64,000 nucleotides of DNA from Sulfitobacter sp. S223. Its GTDB lineage: Bacteria > Pseudomonadota > Alphaproteobacteria > Rhodobacterales > Rhodobacteraceae. The notes under the pieces are model-generated. The model worked only from the letters and a program-made list of their open reading frames with translations. It had not been told where the DNA came from and did not search any database. Shown here piece by piece: positions 19,050 through 26,609 of the stretch (its first letter is position 1; each line of letters opens with the position of its first letter). The translations under genes and the position numbers were made by a program. The stretch lies in assembly GCF_025143825.1 (NCBI RefSeq), contig NZ_CP083560.1, forward strand, positions 3,038,001-3,102,000, given 5' to 3'.

Positions 19050-19175
19050 TCAATCCAACCGGACGTTGTCCCCTGAATAGACATCCTGGGATGAAAAGCC
19101 CATCTCGTGCAGGCCAAAATATGCCACGGCTGCGATCACAACAATGCTAGCAAACCCCATCAACATCGCTTTCAT
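19050..19175 (-). CDS. 41-residue single-pass membrane peptide in the formate dehydrogenase operon
   Basis: This short frame starts at ATG 19175 behind GGGAGAG and ends at TGA 19050-19052. It encodes a Lys-bearing N-terminus (MKAMLMGF), a hydrophobic helix 'ASIVVIAAVAYFGL' and a short polar tail 'HEMGFSSQDVYSGDNVRLD'. It sits 34 nt after fdhC and 16 nt before the NtrC-like regulator, with the same orientation. The good ribosome-binding site, tight spacing and membrane helix support a real gene, perhaps a small accessory subunit of the membrane complex. I do not know a named family for it. Confidence 0.7.
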   Translation of the reverse strand: MKAMLMGFASIVVIAAVAYFGLHEMGFSSQDVYSGDNVRLD

Positions 19176-19209
19176 TGTACGGCTCTCCCTTGCTCCAGCA
19201 CATTAAACA

Positions 19210-20412
19210 TCATTTCGCAGATGCTTCTTGTTGTGATTGTTTTACTTCTTCCAACCAGATGGAATGGTGCTGCTCAGCCCAGTTTTCGTCAACTTCGCCG
19301 GTCCCCATCGCATCATAGGCGCCTTCCATACCGACAGTCCCGATATAGATGTGCCCAATGATGATCGCCATCATCAAAAAGCCGATAATCGCATGCCACA
19401 GCTGCGCGTATTGCATTTCTTCTTGCGGCGCGAGGCCACTTGGCAAATCACCGTAGCCGACCAATTGCGGCAGTCCGCTGCTGTTGAGTAGGTCGAAAGT
19501 ATGCGCGAATAGCGGAATGTCGAAGGGAAACAGCAAGGACAGCCCCGAAACAGATACCGAAGCCCCCAGCAAAATGACTGACCAAAAGATGATTTTCTGA
19601 CCCGCGTTGAATTTCTTGGCTGGTGGGTGGGTATCGCCGATGATGCCACCAGCATGGCGGAACCACGTGATATCTGTGCGATCTGGAATATTGTGCCAAA
19701 CCCACATGACAAAAACCATGCAGAGCGCAATCATGAACGCCCATGAGACGTTGTTGTGAATGAATTTGGTTCCGATCAGCAGCACAGAGTTGGCATCATG
19801 CCCAAAGACCGGCACCAGAAACTTGCGCCCGAATAGCGAAGCAAGCCCCGTCAGCGCCAGCAAGATGAATGAGCCTGCCAGCATCCAGTGGGCGAAACGC
19901 TCAATTGCTTTGAAGCGTGTGACTGTGCGGTTCGCCATCCCGTCCTCGACGCGAACCCTTCCACGAAACAAAAAGAATACCAGTAAAATTGCGATGGTCC
20001 CAAGCAGTAGCCAGCCGCCATAGGTTGCCAATGGCCCTTCACGCAGCTGCAACCACCACATGCCGCCGTCTTGGACCAGTACCTTGCCCCGCTGGTCCAT
20101 GGTCGTGACGCGCACGTCGGCCTCATTGTACCGCAGCGCGCGCCACAAATCGGCATCCGATGCGCCGCCCAATGGCGCCAGCCCCGGTGCTACCGCAGGC
20201 TCACCACCTATGTTGTCACGACGAAAACTATCGTCGATGATCTCGCCATTCTGTCTGCGCAAGACGTCCTGCAATGTCTGCGCCCCCCCGGTGGAGGCAC
20301 GCGTGTCTGCGGCCCCAACACTGTTTTCAGGCAGGCGCACGTCTTGGGCCGATACACCACCTGAGAGGACGAGCAGCGAAACGATAAGCGTAGCTAACAA
20401 ATTGCGAAACAT
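19210..20412 (-). CDS. fdhC: Formate dehydrogenase gamma subunit, cytochrome b556
   Basis: The protein has 400 residues: a signal peptide (MFRNLLATLIVSLLVLSGGVSA), a ~100-residue periplasmic part, then about five membrane helices ('LLLGTIAILLVFFLFRG', 'WMLAGSFILLALTGLASLFG', 'FMIALCMVFVMWVWHN', 'IIFWSVILLGASVSVSGLSL', 'IIGFLMMAIIIGHIYIGTVG'). Candidate haem ligands are His in 'RFAHWMLAGS', 'KFIHNNVSW', 'QLWHAIIGF' and 'IIIGHIYIG'. It carries electrons from the Fe-S subunit to quinone. I start at ATG 20412 because upstream in-frame residues precede a clear signal peptide. It is 18 nt downstream of fdhB. Confidence 0.93.
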   Translation of the reverse strand: MFRNLLATLIVSLLVLSGGVSAQDVRLPENSVGAADTRASTGGAQTLQDVLRRQNGEIIDDSFRRDNIGGEPAVAPGLAPLGGASDADLWRALRYNEADVRVTTMDQRGKVLVQDGGMWWLQLREGPLATYGGWLLLGTIAILLVFFLFRGRVRVEDGMANRTVTRFKAIERFAHWMLAGSFILLALTGLASLFGRKFLVPVFGHDANSVLLIGTKFIHNNVSWAFMIALCMVFVMWVWHNIPDRTDITWFRHAGGIIGDTHPPAKKFNAGQKIIFWSVILLGASVSVSGLSLLFPFDIPLFAHTFDLLNSSGLPQLVGYGDLPSGLAPQEEMQYAQLWHAIIGFLMMAIIIGHIYIGTVGMEGAYDAMGTGEVDENWAEQHHSIWLEEVKQSQQEASAK

Positions 20413-20511
20413 GGGAAATCCCCCAATAAGAACAGTTAAAGCATCGGTGCAAAGCGGGGAGAACGCACCAAAAATCTGTGCGGACAGCAGCATGCTGCCC
20501 GCACAGTAATT

Positions 20512-21105
20512 TTACTGGCCCTTTTGCTCATAGGCTGTACCCCAGCCCCAAGCGCCAGATCCAAAGCCACGCGCAACGACGCGCTCGCGGTAGATCGAGG
20601 ATACGGTGTCACCGTCGCCTGCCAGCAGCGCCTTGGTCGAGCACATCTCGGCGCAGATTGGCAATTTGCCTTCTGCGATCCGGTTGCGGCCATATTTCTG
20701 GAACTCGGCCTGGGAATTGTTTTCCTCAGGACCACCTGCACAGAATGTACATTTGTCCATCTTGCCACGGCTGCCAAAGTTGCCTGCTTGCGGATATTGT
20801 GGCGCGCCAAATGGGCACGCGTAGAAGCAATAGCCACAGCCGATGCACAGGTCCTTGGAGTGCAGAACCACACCGTCATCGGTTTGGTAGAAGCAATCTA
20901 CAGGACAAACAGCCATACAAGGCGCGTCTGAACAATGCATACAGGCAACAGAGATCGAGCGTTCGCCCGGTTTCCCGTCCTGTATCGTCACCACACGGCG
21001 GCGGTTGATGCCCCAAGGGACTTCATGTTCGTTCTTACACGCTGTAACGCAGGCATTACATTCGATGCAGCGTTCGGCATCGCAGAGAAATTTTGCTCTC
21101 GCCAT
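20512..21105 (-). CDS. fdhB: Formate dehydrogenase beta subunit (four [4Fe-4S] ferredoxin-like)
   Basis: The protein has 197 residues and four cysteine groups of the dimethyl-sulfoxide-reductase-family beta type: 'CDAERCIECNACVTACKNEH', 'CMHCSDAPCMAVCPVDCF', 'CIGCGYCFYACPFGAPQYP' and 'CTFCAGGPEENN...CAEMCSTKAL'. It passes electrons from the catalytic subunit to cytochrome b. It is shorter than E. coli FdnH, which has a C-terminal membrane anchor, and this one has no membrane helix. It starts 12 nt after the fdhA stop and has no signal of its own, so it would be exported together with the Tat-targeted FdhA. Confidence 0.95.
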   Translation of the reverse strand: MARAKFLCDAERCIECNACVTACKNEHEVPWGINRRRVVTIQDGKPGERSISVACMHCSDAPCMAVCPVDCFYQTDDGVVLHSKDLCIGCGYCFYACPFGAPQYPQAGNFGSRGKMDKCTFCAGGPEENNSQAEFQKYGRNRIAEGKLPICAEMCSTKALLAGDGDTVSSIYRERVVARGFGSGAWGWGTAYEQKGQ

Positions 21106-21117
21106 TTTAGTATCTCC

Positions 21118-24105
21118 TTACGCTGGCATGATTTTGCAAAGAGTCGCTTTGGTCTCTTGCATTTGAGTTACTGAATCGTAGCCGTAGGTCTGTACTGTGT
21201 TGGTGGATTCACCCAACACAATCGGATCGGCACCATCGGGATATTTGTCGCGCAGGCTCTCGCCCTCCATATGTCCGCCAAAGTGGAAAGGCATGAAGGC
21301 AACGCCTTCTCCGACCCGCTCTGTGACCATGGCCATGACCTTGATGCGACCACCCTCTGGGCCTTCGACCCAGACATCGGCCCCGTCACGCACACCCAAA
21401 TTATTGGCGTCACGTGTGTTGACCTCGATGAACATGTTTTGTTGCAGTTCGGCCAGCCACGGGTTTGACCGTGTCTCGTCGCCACCACCTTCATATTCCA
21501 CCAAACGGCCAGAGGTCAGGATGATCGGAAATTCGGTCGAGAAATCATTCTTTTGGATCGATGCATAAAGCGTCGGCACCCGCCAGAATGTTTTGTCGTC
21601 ATAGGTCGGATAATCCTCGACCAGATCACGGCGGTTGGAATACAGCGGCTCTCGGTGCAGGGGTACTGGATCCGGGAAGGTCCAGACAACGCAACGTGCC
21701 TTGGCGTTCCCAAATGGCGCACAACCGTGGTCGATCGCAACGCGCTGGATACCGCCAGACAAGTCGGTCTTCCAGTTAATACCGCCGACCTTTTCGGAGT
21801 AATCCGAAGGCATCTCGCCCTGTTGTGATGTCTCACCAACTTCTTCTGTGCCCTCGCCTGCGTTCTCGGGGCGTTGATACCCGGCCACAGCCTCGATTGA
21901 GCTGCGTTCTTCAGCAGTCAGATCGCCATCCCAACCCAGATCCATCAACATCTGCATCGTGAATTCGGGATAACCGTCTTTGATCTCTGACCCTTTGGAA
22001 TACACACCCTCGGCCAAAAGATTTTCACCGTCGCGTTCAACCCCGAAACGGGCACGGAAGGTGAGACCGCCATCAGCAACCGGCATCGACATATCGTAAA
22101 GGTTAGGTGTACCGGGGTGGTTCATCTCCGCGTTGCCCCAGCAAGGCCAAGGCAGACCGTAGAAGTCCCCGTCCGCAGGGCCACCCACAGCGCGCAGCGT
22201 GGTTTTGTCAAACGTATGCTGGTTTTGCATGTGCATCTTCAAACGCTCTGGCGTTTGGCCAGTATAGCCGATTGTCCACATGCCCCTGTTGAACTCGCGG
22301 GTTAGATCCTCAACCACAGGCTCTTCACCCTGCACTTCGACGTTGCGGAACATACGGTCTGCAAATCCGAATTTCTGGGCGAATTTATACAGGATCGTAT
22401 GGTCGGGCAGTGATTCAAACAGCGGCTCGACCACTTTTTCGCGCCACTGCAAAGAGCGGTTGGAGGCCGTGACAGAACCAGATGTTTCGAACTGTGTTGC
22501 CGCAGGCAGCAGATAGGTCCCATCGGTACGGTCGTGCAGAACGGCTGAAACGGTCGGATACGGATCAACAACAACCAACAGGTCGAGCTTCTCCATCGCC
22601 GTTTTCATTTCTTTCTGTCGCGTTTGCGAGTTCGGCGCGTGTCCCCAAAGCACCATGGCTTTTGTGTTATCAGGTTGCTCGAGATTCTCTGGCGCTTCCA
22701 GTACACCGTCAATCCAGCGCGACACAGGAATACCGGTCAGGCCCATCATTTCCTGATCTTTGCCGTCCGCACCTTTCATAGTTGCAAAGCGTCCCTTGAG
22801 CCAATCAAGGTCCTCTTCCCAGACCCGAGCCCAATGCGCCCATGATCCTGCGGACAGGCCGTAGTAACCTGGCAACGTGTCAGCAAGAACGCCCAGATCG
22901 GTCGCGCCTTGTACGTTGTCGTGACCGCGGAAAATGTTGGTGCCGCCGCCTGCAACACCCACATTGCCCAAGGCCAGCTGCAAGATGCAGTATGCGCGGG
23001 TGTTGTTGTTGCCGTTGGTGTGCTGCGTGCCGCCCATGCACCAGATCAATGTACCCGGACGGTTGTTGGCCAGGGTCTGCGCAATGCGGCGCAGCTGTTC
23101 GCCAGGAACACCACTGACGCGTTCGACCTCTTCCGGCGTCCAGTTTGCAACTTCCTTGCGAATTTCATCCATCCCCCAAACACGGGTGCGGATGAATTCC
23201 TGATCTTCCCAGCCGTTATCGAAGATATGGTAAAGAATACCCCAGACCAAAGCTACGTCAGAGCCAGGGCGGAAACGTACAAATTCGTCCGCATGGGCAG
23301 CCGTGCGCGTGAACCGCGGATCACAAACGATCAGCGGTGCATTGTTTTGCTCTTTGGCTTTCAGGATGTGCTGCAAGGACACCGGATGCGCCTCGGCTGG
23401 GTTCCCGCCGATGACAAGGATCGCCTTGGAGTTGTGGATGTCATTGAAACTGTTGGTCATGGCGCCGTAGCCCCATGTGTTTGCCACGCCCGCAACGGTG
23501 GTCGAATGGCAAATACGCGCTTGGTGATCGACGTTGTTGGTGCCCCAGTAGGCGGCGAATTTACGGAACAAATACGCCTGCTCGTTCGAGTGCTTTGCCG
23601 ATCCCAACCAGTATACCGAGTCAGGCCCGCTGGTGTCGCGGATTTCGGTCATCTGGTCGCCGATCTCGTTGATGGCCTGTTCCCAGCTGATCCGCTGCCA
23701 TTCGCCACCAACCTTTTTCATGGGGTACTTCAGACGGCGCTCACCGTGGGCGTGTTCACGCACGGATGCGCCTTTTGCACAATGCGCCCCAAGGTTGAAC
23801 GGGCTGTCCCAACCAGGTTCCTGACCGACCCAAACGCCACCGGATACTTCTGCAATGACAGAGCAACCGACAGAGCAATGGGTACAGACAGATTTCTTGA
23901 TCTCCATCGCGCCGGAAGCAGCTGCAGTGGCTGCTGTTGCTTGTTTTACATTGCCACCTGTCGCTGCAATCGCAGCCAAGCCACCGATCGCCAGACCCGA
24001 GCCGCGCAGGAACGAACGACGGTCAACTTTGGACCGTCCGACATCAGACAGAATACCCGTACGTTGCGGTCGACGTGCAACCCCGTTGGTTTTTTTCCTC
24101 AACAT
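21118..24105 (-). CDS. fdhA: Formate dehydrogenase alpha subunit, Tat-exported, cysteine-type (probably tungsten-dependent)
   Basis: The protein has 995 residues. The twin-arginine signal 'VDRRSFLRGSGLAIGG' is at residues ~28-43. A [4Fe-4S] site follows with C74, C77, C81 and C109, then the bis-pterin oxidoreductase core. In the active-site block 'NNVDHQARICHSTTVAGVAN' a cysteine (C199) occupies the position that is selenocysteine in E. coli FdnG, followed by the conserved H200. The C-terminal pterin-binding domain contains 'TSGRLVEYEGGGDETRSNPW'. The enzyme oxidises formate to CO2 in the periplasm. The tungstate transporter TupABC about 8 kb away suggests tungsten rather than molybdenum; that is inference. 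It starts with ATG 24105. Confidence 0.95.
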   Translation of the reverse strand: MLRKKTNGVARRPQRTGILSDVGRSKVDRRSFLRGSGLAIGGLAAIAATGGNVKQATAATAAASGAMEIKKSVCTHCSVGCSVIAEVSGGVWVGQEPGWDSPFNLGAHCAKGASVREHAHGERRLKYPMKKVGGEWQRISWEQAINEIGDQMTEIRDTSGPDSVYWLGSAKHSNEQAYLFRKFAAYWGTNNVDHQARICHSTTVAGVANTWGYGAMTNSFNDIHNSKAILVIGGNPAEAHPVSLQHILKAKEQNNAPLIVCDPRFTRTAAHADEFVRFRPGSDVALVWGILYHIFDNGWEDQEFIRTRVWGMDEIRKEVANWTPEEVERVSGVPGEQLRRIAQTLANNRPGTLIWCMGGTQHTNGNNNTRAYCILQLALGNVGVAGGGTNIFRGHDNVQGATDLGVLADTLPGYYGLSAGSWAHWARVWEEDLDWLKGRFATMKGADGKDQEMMGLTGIPVSRWIDGVLEAPENLEQPDNTKAMVLWGHAPNSQTRQKEMKTAMEKLDLLVVVDPYPTVSAVLHDRTDGTYLLPAATQFETSGSVTASNRSLQWREKVVEPLFESLPDHTILYKFAQKFGFADRMFRNVEVQGEEPVVEDLTREFNRGMWTIGYTGQTPERLKMHMQNQHTFDKTTLRAVGGPADGDFYGLPWPCWGNAEMNHPGTPNLYDMSMPVADGGLTFRARFGVERDGENLLAEGVYSKGSEIKDGYPEFTMQMLMDLGWDGDLTAEERSSIEAVAGYQRPENAGEGTEEVGETSQQGEMPSDYSEKVGGINWKTDLSGGIQRVAIDHGCAPFGNAKARCVVWTFPDPVPLHREPLYSNRRDLVEDYPTYDDKTFWRVPTLYASIQKNDFSTEFPIILTSGRLVEYEGGGDETRSNPWLAELQQNMFIEVNTRDANNLGVRDGADVWVEGPEGGRIKVMAMVTERVGEGVAFMPFHFGGHMEGESLRDKYPDGADPIVLGESTNTVQTYGYDSVTQMQETKATLCKIMPA

Positions 24106-24155
24106 ATTATCACTCCCGTAATGCGGGGTTCATCCCGCTTCTGGTGGCTGTAGCT

Positions 24156-24171
24156 GGCAAAAGCTTTTGCC
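24156..24171 (-). promoter_or_regulatory. Perfect 16-bp palindrome between the Tat gene and fdhA
   Basis: GGCAAAAGCTTTTGCC is a perfect palindrome, followed in the direction of transcription by a second hairpin (GCGGG/CCCGC, ~24122-24137) just before fdhA. It could be an operator or a processing hairpin that separates expression of fdhA from the genes upstream. Confidence 0.4.
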
Positions 24172-24221
24172 GGTGGCGCAAGGCCCTGACCGAGCCTCGT
24201 CTGATTATTTCTGGCGCAGAT

Positions 24222-24446
24222 TCAGAAGCGCGCAGATTCGTAATAGGCGCGTGTGTGTTCAGTGTCCTGCATCCGCTCGGATGACGGATCGGCCTCTGCG
24301 GCGGCAGCTTGCGCCTGACCTCCACTGCCGGCAACCGCGACAGCAACCAATGGTGCAGCCGTGCCTGCAAACTTCAGGAAATCGCGGCGGCCTTTGCTGG
24401 GCTGTGGCTGCGCGGAGATATCTGTCTTGCGTGTCATTGAATTCAT
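24222..24446 (-). CDS. Small formate dehydrogenase-region Tat-target protein
   Basis: The protein has 74 residues, almost all of it a Tat signal: 'GRRDFLKFAGTAAPLVAVAV' at ~19-38, an Ala-rich stretch, and a short mature tail ending 'RMQDTEHTRAYYESARF'. Such short Tat proteins occur beside TorD and fdhA in many proteobacterial formate dehydrogenase clusters; their role is unclear. AAGGAGGATGA precedes ATG 24446, a very strong ribosome-binding site. It lies between the chaperone TorD and fdhA on the same strand. It may help assemble or export the complex. Confidence 0.85.
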   Translation of the reverse strand: MNSMTRKTDISAQPQPSKGRRDFLKFAGTAAPLVAVAVAGSGGQAQAAAAEADPSSERMQDTEHTRAYYESARF

Positions 24447-24489
24447 CCTCCTTATCGTCGTGTCGTTGGTTTTGCGGGTATGCCCGTCG

Positions 24490-25095
24490 TTAATTTACGC
24501 TGAGGCGATAAGCCTCGGCTTCGACCTCCATGAAAGCGCGGCCAATTTTGCCGATAGGCGCGAAGAATACAGAATTCTTGGCCCCCTCCAGATCGGAAAA
24601 GAAATGTCCGGCCCATGGCGCAATATGCTTGTTGAAAAACGTTTTTTGCTGGCTGAGCGTTGCCGCATTGCTGAACCGCCCGGCGATCATGGCGCCCATC
24701 ATCTCCATCAAAGAAGCGATGTTATCTTCTGGCTCAAACACGTTGTCCGCGCGTTCCAGTCCCCGCGCCACCATATCCTGACGCAACAGCGCCAACGGCT
24801 TTTCATTCAGGAAACCTGTCAGATAATAGCTCGCGTAAGGCAACAATTCGCCACGGCCCAAACCGATAAACAAACGGTTATATTCGCTCTCGACGCCTTT
24901 GGGCCTGGTTTGGCGCGCCAGCTTGGACAGCGCAACAAATCCCTGCCCCAGCTCAGTATCGTCCCCCTCCAGCCCGGCACATTGATCCAAAAGGATTTGA
25001 TCGGGCGGTCCGGACAAGATCAACCCGAGGAAGTTATAGAGATCCGCGCGCAGGCGGTCTTCTTCGGGTACCGGGATAGAGGCAGTCTGGTTCAT
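24490..25095 (-). CDS. TorD-family molecular chaperone
   Basis: The protein has 201 residues and is all-helical. It carries TorD-family features: 'RADLYNFLGLILSGPPDQIL', 'VESEYNRLFIGLGRGELLPY', 'YASYYLTGFLNEKPLALLRQ' and 'EPEDNIASLMEMMGAMI'. These cytoplasmic chaperones bind the Tat signal and help cofactor insertion into molybdenum/tungsten enzymes, here presumably FdhA. The start overlaps the DUF3306 stop by 4 nt, and the Tat protein follows 43 nt downstream. Confidence 0.92.
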   Translation of the reverse strand: MNQTASIPVPEEDRLRADLYNFLGLILSGPPDQILLDQCAGLEGDDTELGQGFVALSKLARQTRPKGVESEYNRLFIGLGRGELLPYASYYLTGFLNEKPLALLRQDMVARGLERADNVFEPEDNIASLMEMMGAMIAGRFSNAATLSQQKTFFNKHIAPWAGHFFSDLEGAKNSVFFAPIGKIGRAFMEVEAEAYRLSVN

Positions 25096-25706
25096 ACGCC
25101 TGCGCCTTCTGCATCAGTGGAAAAAGTAAACCGCATCCGGCGCGGAGTGGTGATGGCGGCAAATTCCTCTTCATCGCGCTCTACTTCAGAGCCTGCGACA
25201 TCATACTCCTCAGCATCCTGCGTCTCTACCTCTACCGCTTGCGGCGGGGACACATCAGGCACAGAGCGTTCGGACATCGCGATCAAGGCGGGCTCTTCAT
25301 CCTCTTCCATGATCTTTTCCAGCGCATCAGCCACAGGCGGAGCAAATCCTTTGCCGACCACATAAAGCGTGTTCACAGCTTTGCCAGCTGTCGCGGCGGC
25401 AGTGTAATCATCTTCGTAATCGTTCAAACCGTCCAGACAGGCCAAAACGGGATTTGTCCGCCAAAACGCGCGCAACGCACGCGACTTCAGACGCTGCGGC
25501 AATTGCGCCTTGAGAAACGCACGCAGCTGTTCGCCGCTTAATAATTCTTCTGGAGCGGGCAGACCCAGCTCAGACAGTAGCTCGACATCGTCGCGCTCGG
25601 CCAGTGCGGCCTCTTGCGCTTCGGACGCGGCCTCAAGTGATGCGTTTTGGTCCGCCTGCGCCTCTGCCGCGACGGCGGCGCGGCGTGTTGTCCAGAAACC
25701 GCTCAT
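25092..25706 (-). CDS. DUF3306 protein
   Basis: The protein has 204 residues. Its N-terminal half matches DUF3306: 'MSGFWTTRRAAVAAEAQ', a mid-region 'QLPQRLKSRALRAFWRTNP' and 'VLACLDGLNDYEDDYTAAAT'. The C-terminal half is acidic low-complexity sequence (many Glu, Asp and Val). No membrane helix or cofactor motif is seen. The family is found almost only in formate dehydrogenase clusters next to DUF3305 and TorD, and its function is unknown. It overlaps both neighbours by 4 nt, so the three genes are translationally coupled. Confidence 0.88.
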   Translation of the reverse strand: MSGFWTTRRAAVAAEAQADQNASLEAASEAQEAALAERDDVELLSELGLPAPEELLSGEQLRAFLKAQLPQRLKSRALRAFWRTNPVLACLDGLNDYEDDYTAAATAGKAVNTLYVVGKGFAPPVADALEKIMEEDEEPALIAMSERSVPDVSPPQAVEVETQDAEEYDVAGSEVERDEEEFAAITTPRRMRFTFSTDAEGAGV

Positions 25707-26272
25707 GCCATACGCCCGCGCTTCAAAGCAGGCGAGGCATATATGTCCGCATCCTTGCGCACGCGCGGATCGCCAATACCGTCTTGTTTGTCGCCCTCAA
25801 AATGCTTGTTGCGCTTGCGTTTCACAAAAGCCTCTTCTTCGTGGAATTGATCTACAAAGGCGCGGACCCAGGCAGCCAAGCCTTGCGGCATTGCCACCTT
25901 CTCAACCACTTCCTCCGCGCTATCACAGTAATCCTGCGCCTCATACGGCGAGGCAGTGACCAGCAATATCTCGAACGGTGTCTCGGTCGCGCCCGCAACA
26001 GGGCGCATGACAACATAGACGCATGGCACCTCAGCCCCCAAACCGTGCACATAGGCCTCTGTCTCGGCGCCATGCAAATTCAGGGGGACGGTCGCCGCGT
26101 GATATTCTGTTACGCCATCTTCGCTGCGCAGCTCACGCCAATCGGCATCCGCAGCGCCGGGCAGAACGGCTGTCGCTTTCCAACTCCACTTGGCCCAACG
26201 CGTCACACCTGCGGTGCGCCTTAGCACAACACCCACAGGCATCGTTTGGTACATATGTGGATTATAAATCAA
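25703..26272 (-). CDS. DUF3305 protein, first gene of the formate dehydrogenase operon
   Basis: The protein has about 189 residues. The family core begins 'MPVGVVLRRTAGVTRWAKWS' and includes 'WKATAVLPGAADADWRELR' and 'FEILLVTASPYEAQDYCDSA'. I choose the TTG at 26272 because CGGAGGAACGC lies directly before it; the ATG codons further in have no ribosome-binding site and the longer frame has no support. The C-terminus is basic ('KRKRNKHFEG'). It is found with DUF3306 and TorD in formate dehydrogenase loci, with function unknown. It is transcribed divergently from the Fe-S protein at 26610. Confidence 0.85.
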   Translation of the reverse strand: MIYNPHMYQTMPVGVVLRRTAGVTRWAKWSWKATAVLPGAADADWRELRSEDGVTEYHAATVPLNLHGAETEAYVHGLGAEVPCVYVVMRPVAGATETPFEILLVTASPYEAQDYCDSAEEVVEKVAMPQGLAAWVRAFVDQFHEEEAFVKRKRNKHFEGDKQDGIGDPRVRKDADIYASPALKRGRMA

Positions 26273-26609
26273 GCGTTCCTCCGTGGAGATGATCCTCACC
26301 CGAGCGGGATTCATAGGGAAGGATAATTTGCTCAATCAGTCAAGAATTCGCCCGAATGGGACAGGTTGACCAGTCATTTCATGACCCTGAGGGCGCCACG
26401 GACCTTTTGTCTAACCCGACTATTTTGATCGGATTTCGGCTCATGAGCCCAAAACGAATCACAAAGCCTCGTTATCGCTGGCCGAAGACCTACTGTCAGA
26501 ACACACGGGGGCAGAAATCAGGTTGTGGCGCAGGCCGAAAGGCGTCTAGCTAGTGATCTGAACACCGCTTTGAAACCACGATTTCGGGCGCTTCACAAAA
26601 GGGAAAATC
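26273..26609. promoter_or_regulatory. Divergent promoter region of the formate dehydrogenase cluster
   Basis: This 337-nt gap separates the two divergent arms. It contains the perfect 12-bp palindrome GGCTCATGAGCC at 26438-26449, a candidate operator. I see no convincing -24/-12 sigma-54 promoter on either strand, in keeping with the neighbouring NtrC-like regulator lacking GAFTGA. AAAAGGGAAAATC precedes the plus-strand gene. Confidence 0.5.

Noticed and set aside
21118-24105. Possible selenocysteine in FdhA
   Set aside because: The active-site residue is encoded as Cys in an uninterrupted frame, so no in-frame UGA is present.
22909-24153. Long plus-strand frame opposite fdhA
   Set aside because: It is the shadow of the high-GC fdhA coding strand; no domain and no start signal.
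26273-26609. Sigma-54 promoter in the divergent formate dehydrogenase region
   Set aside because: No GG/GC pair with correct 10-nt spacing was convincing on either strand.
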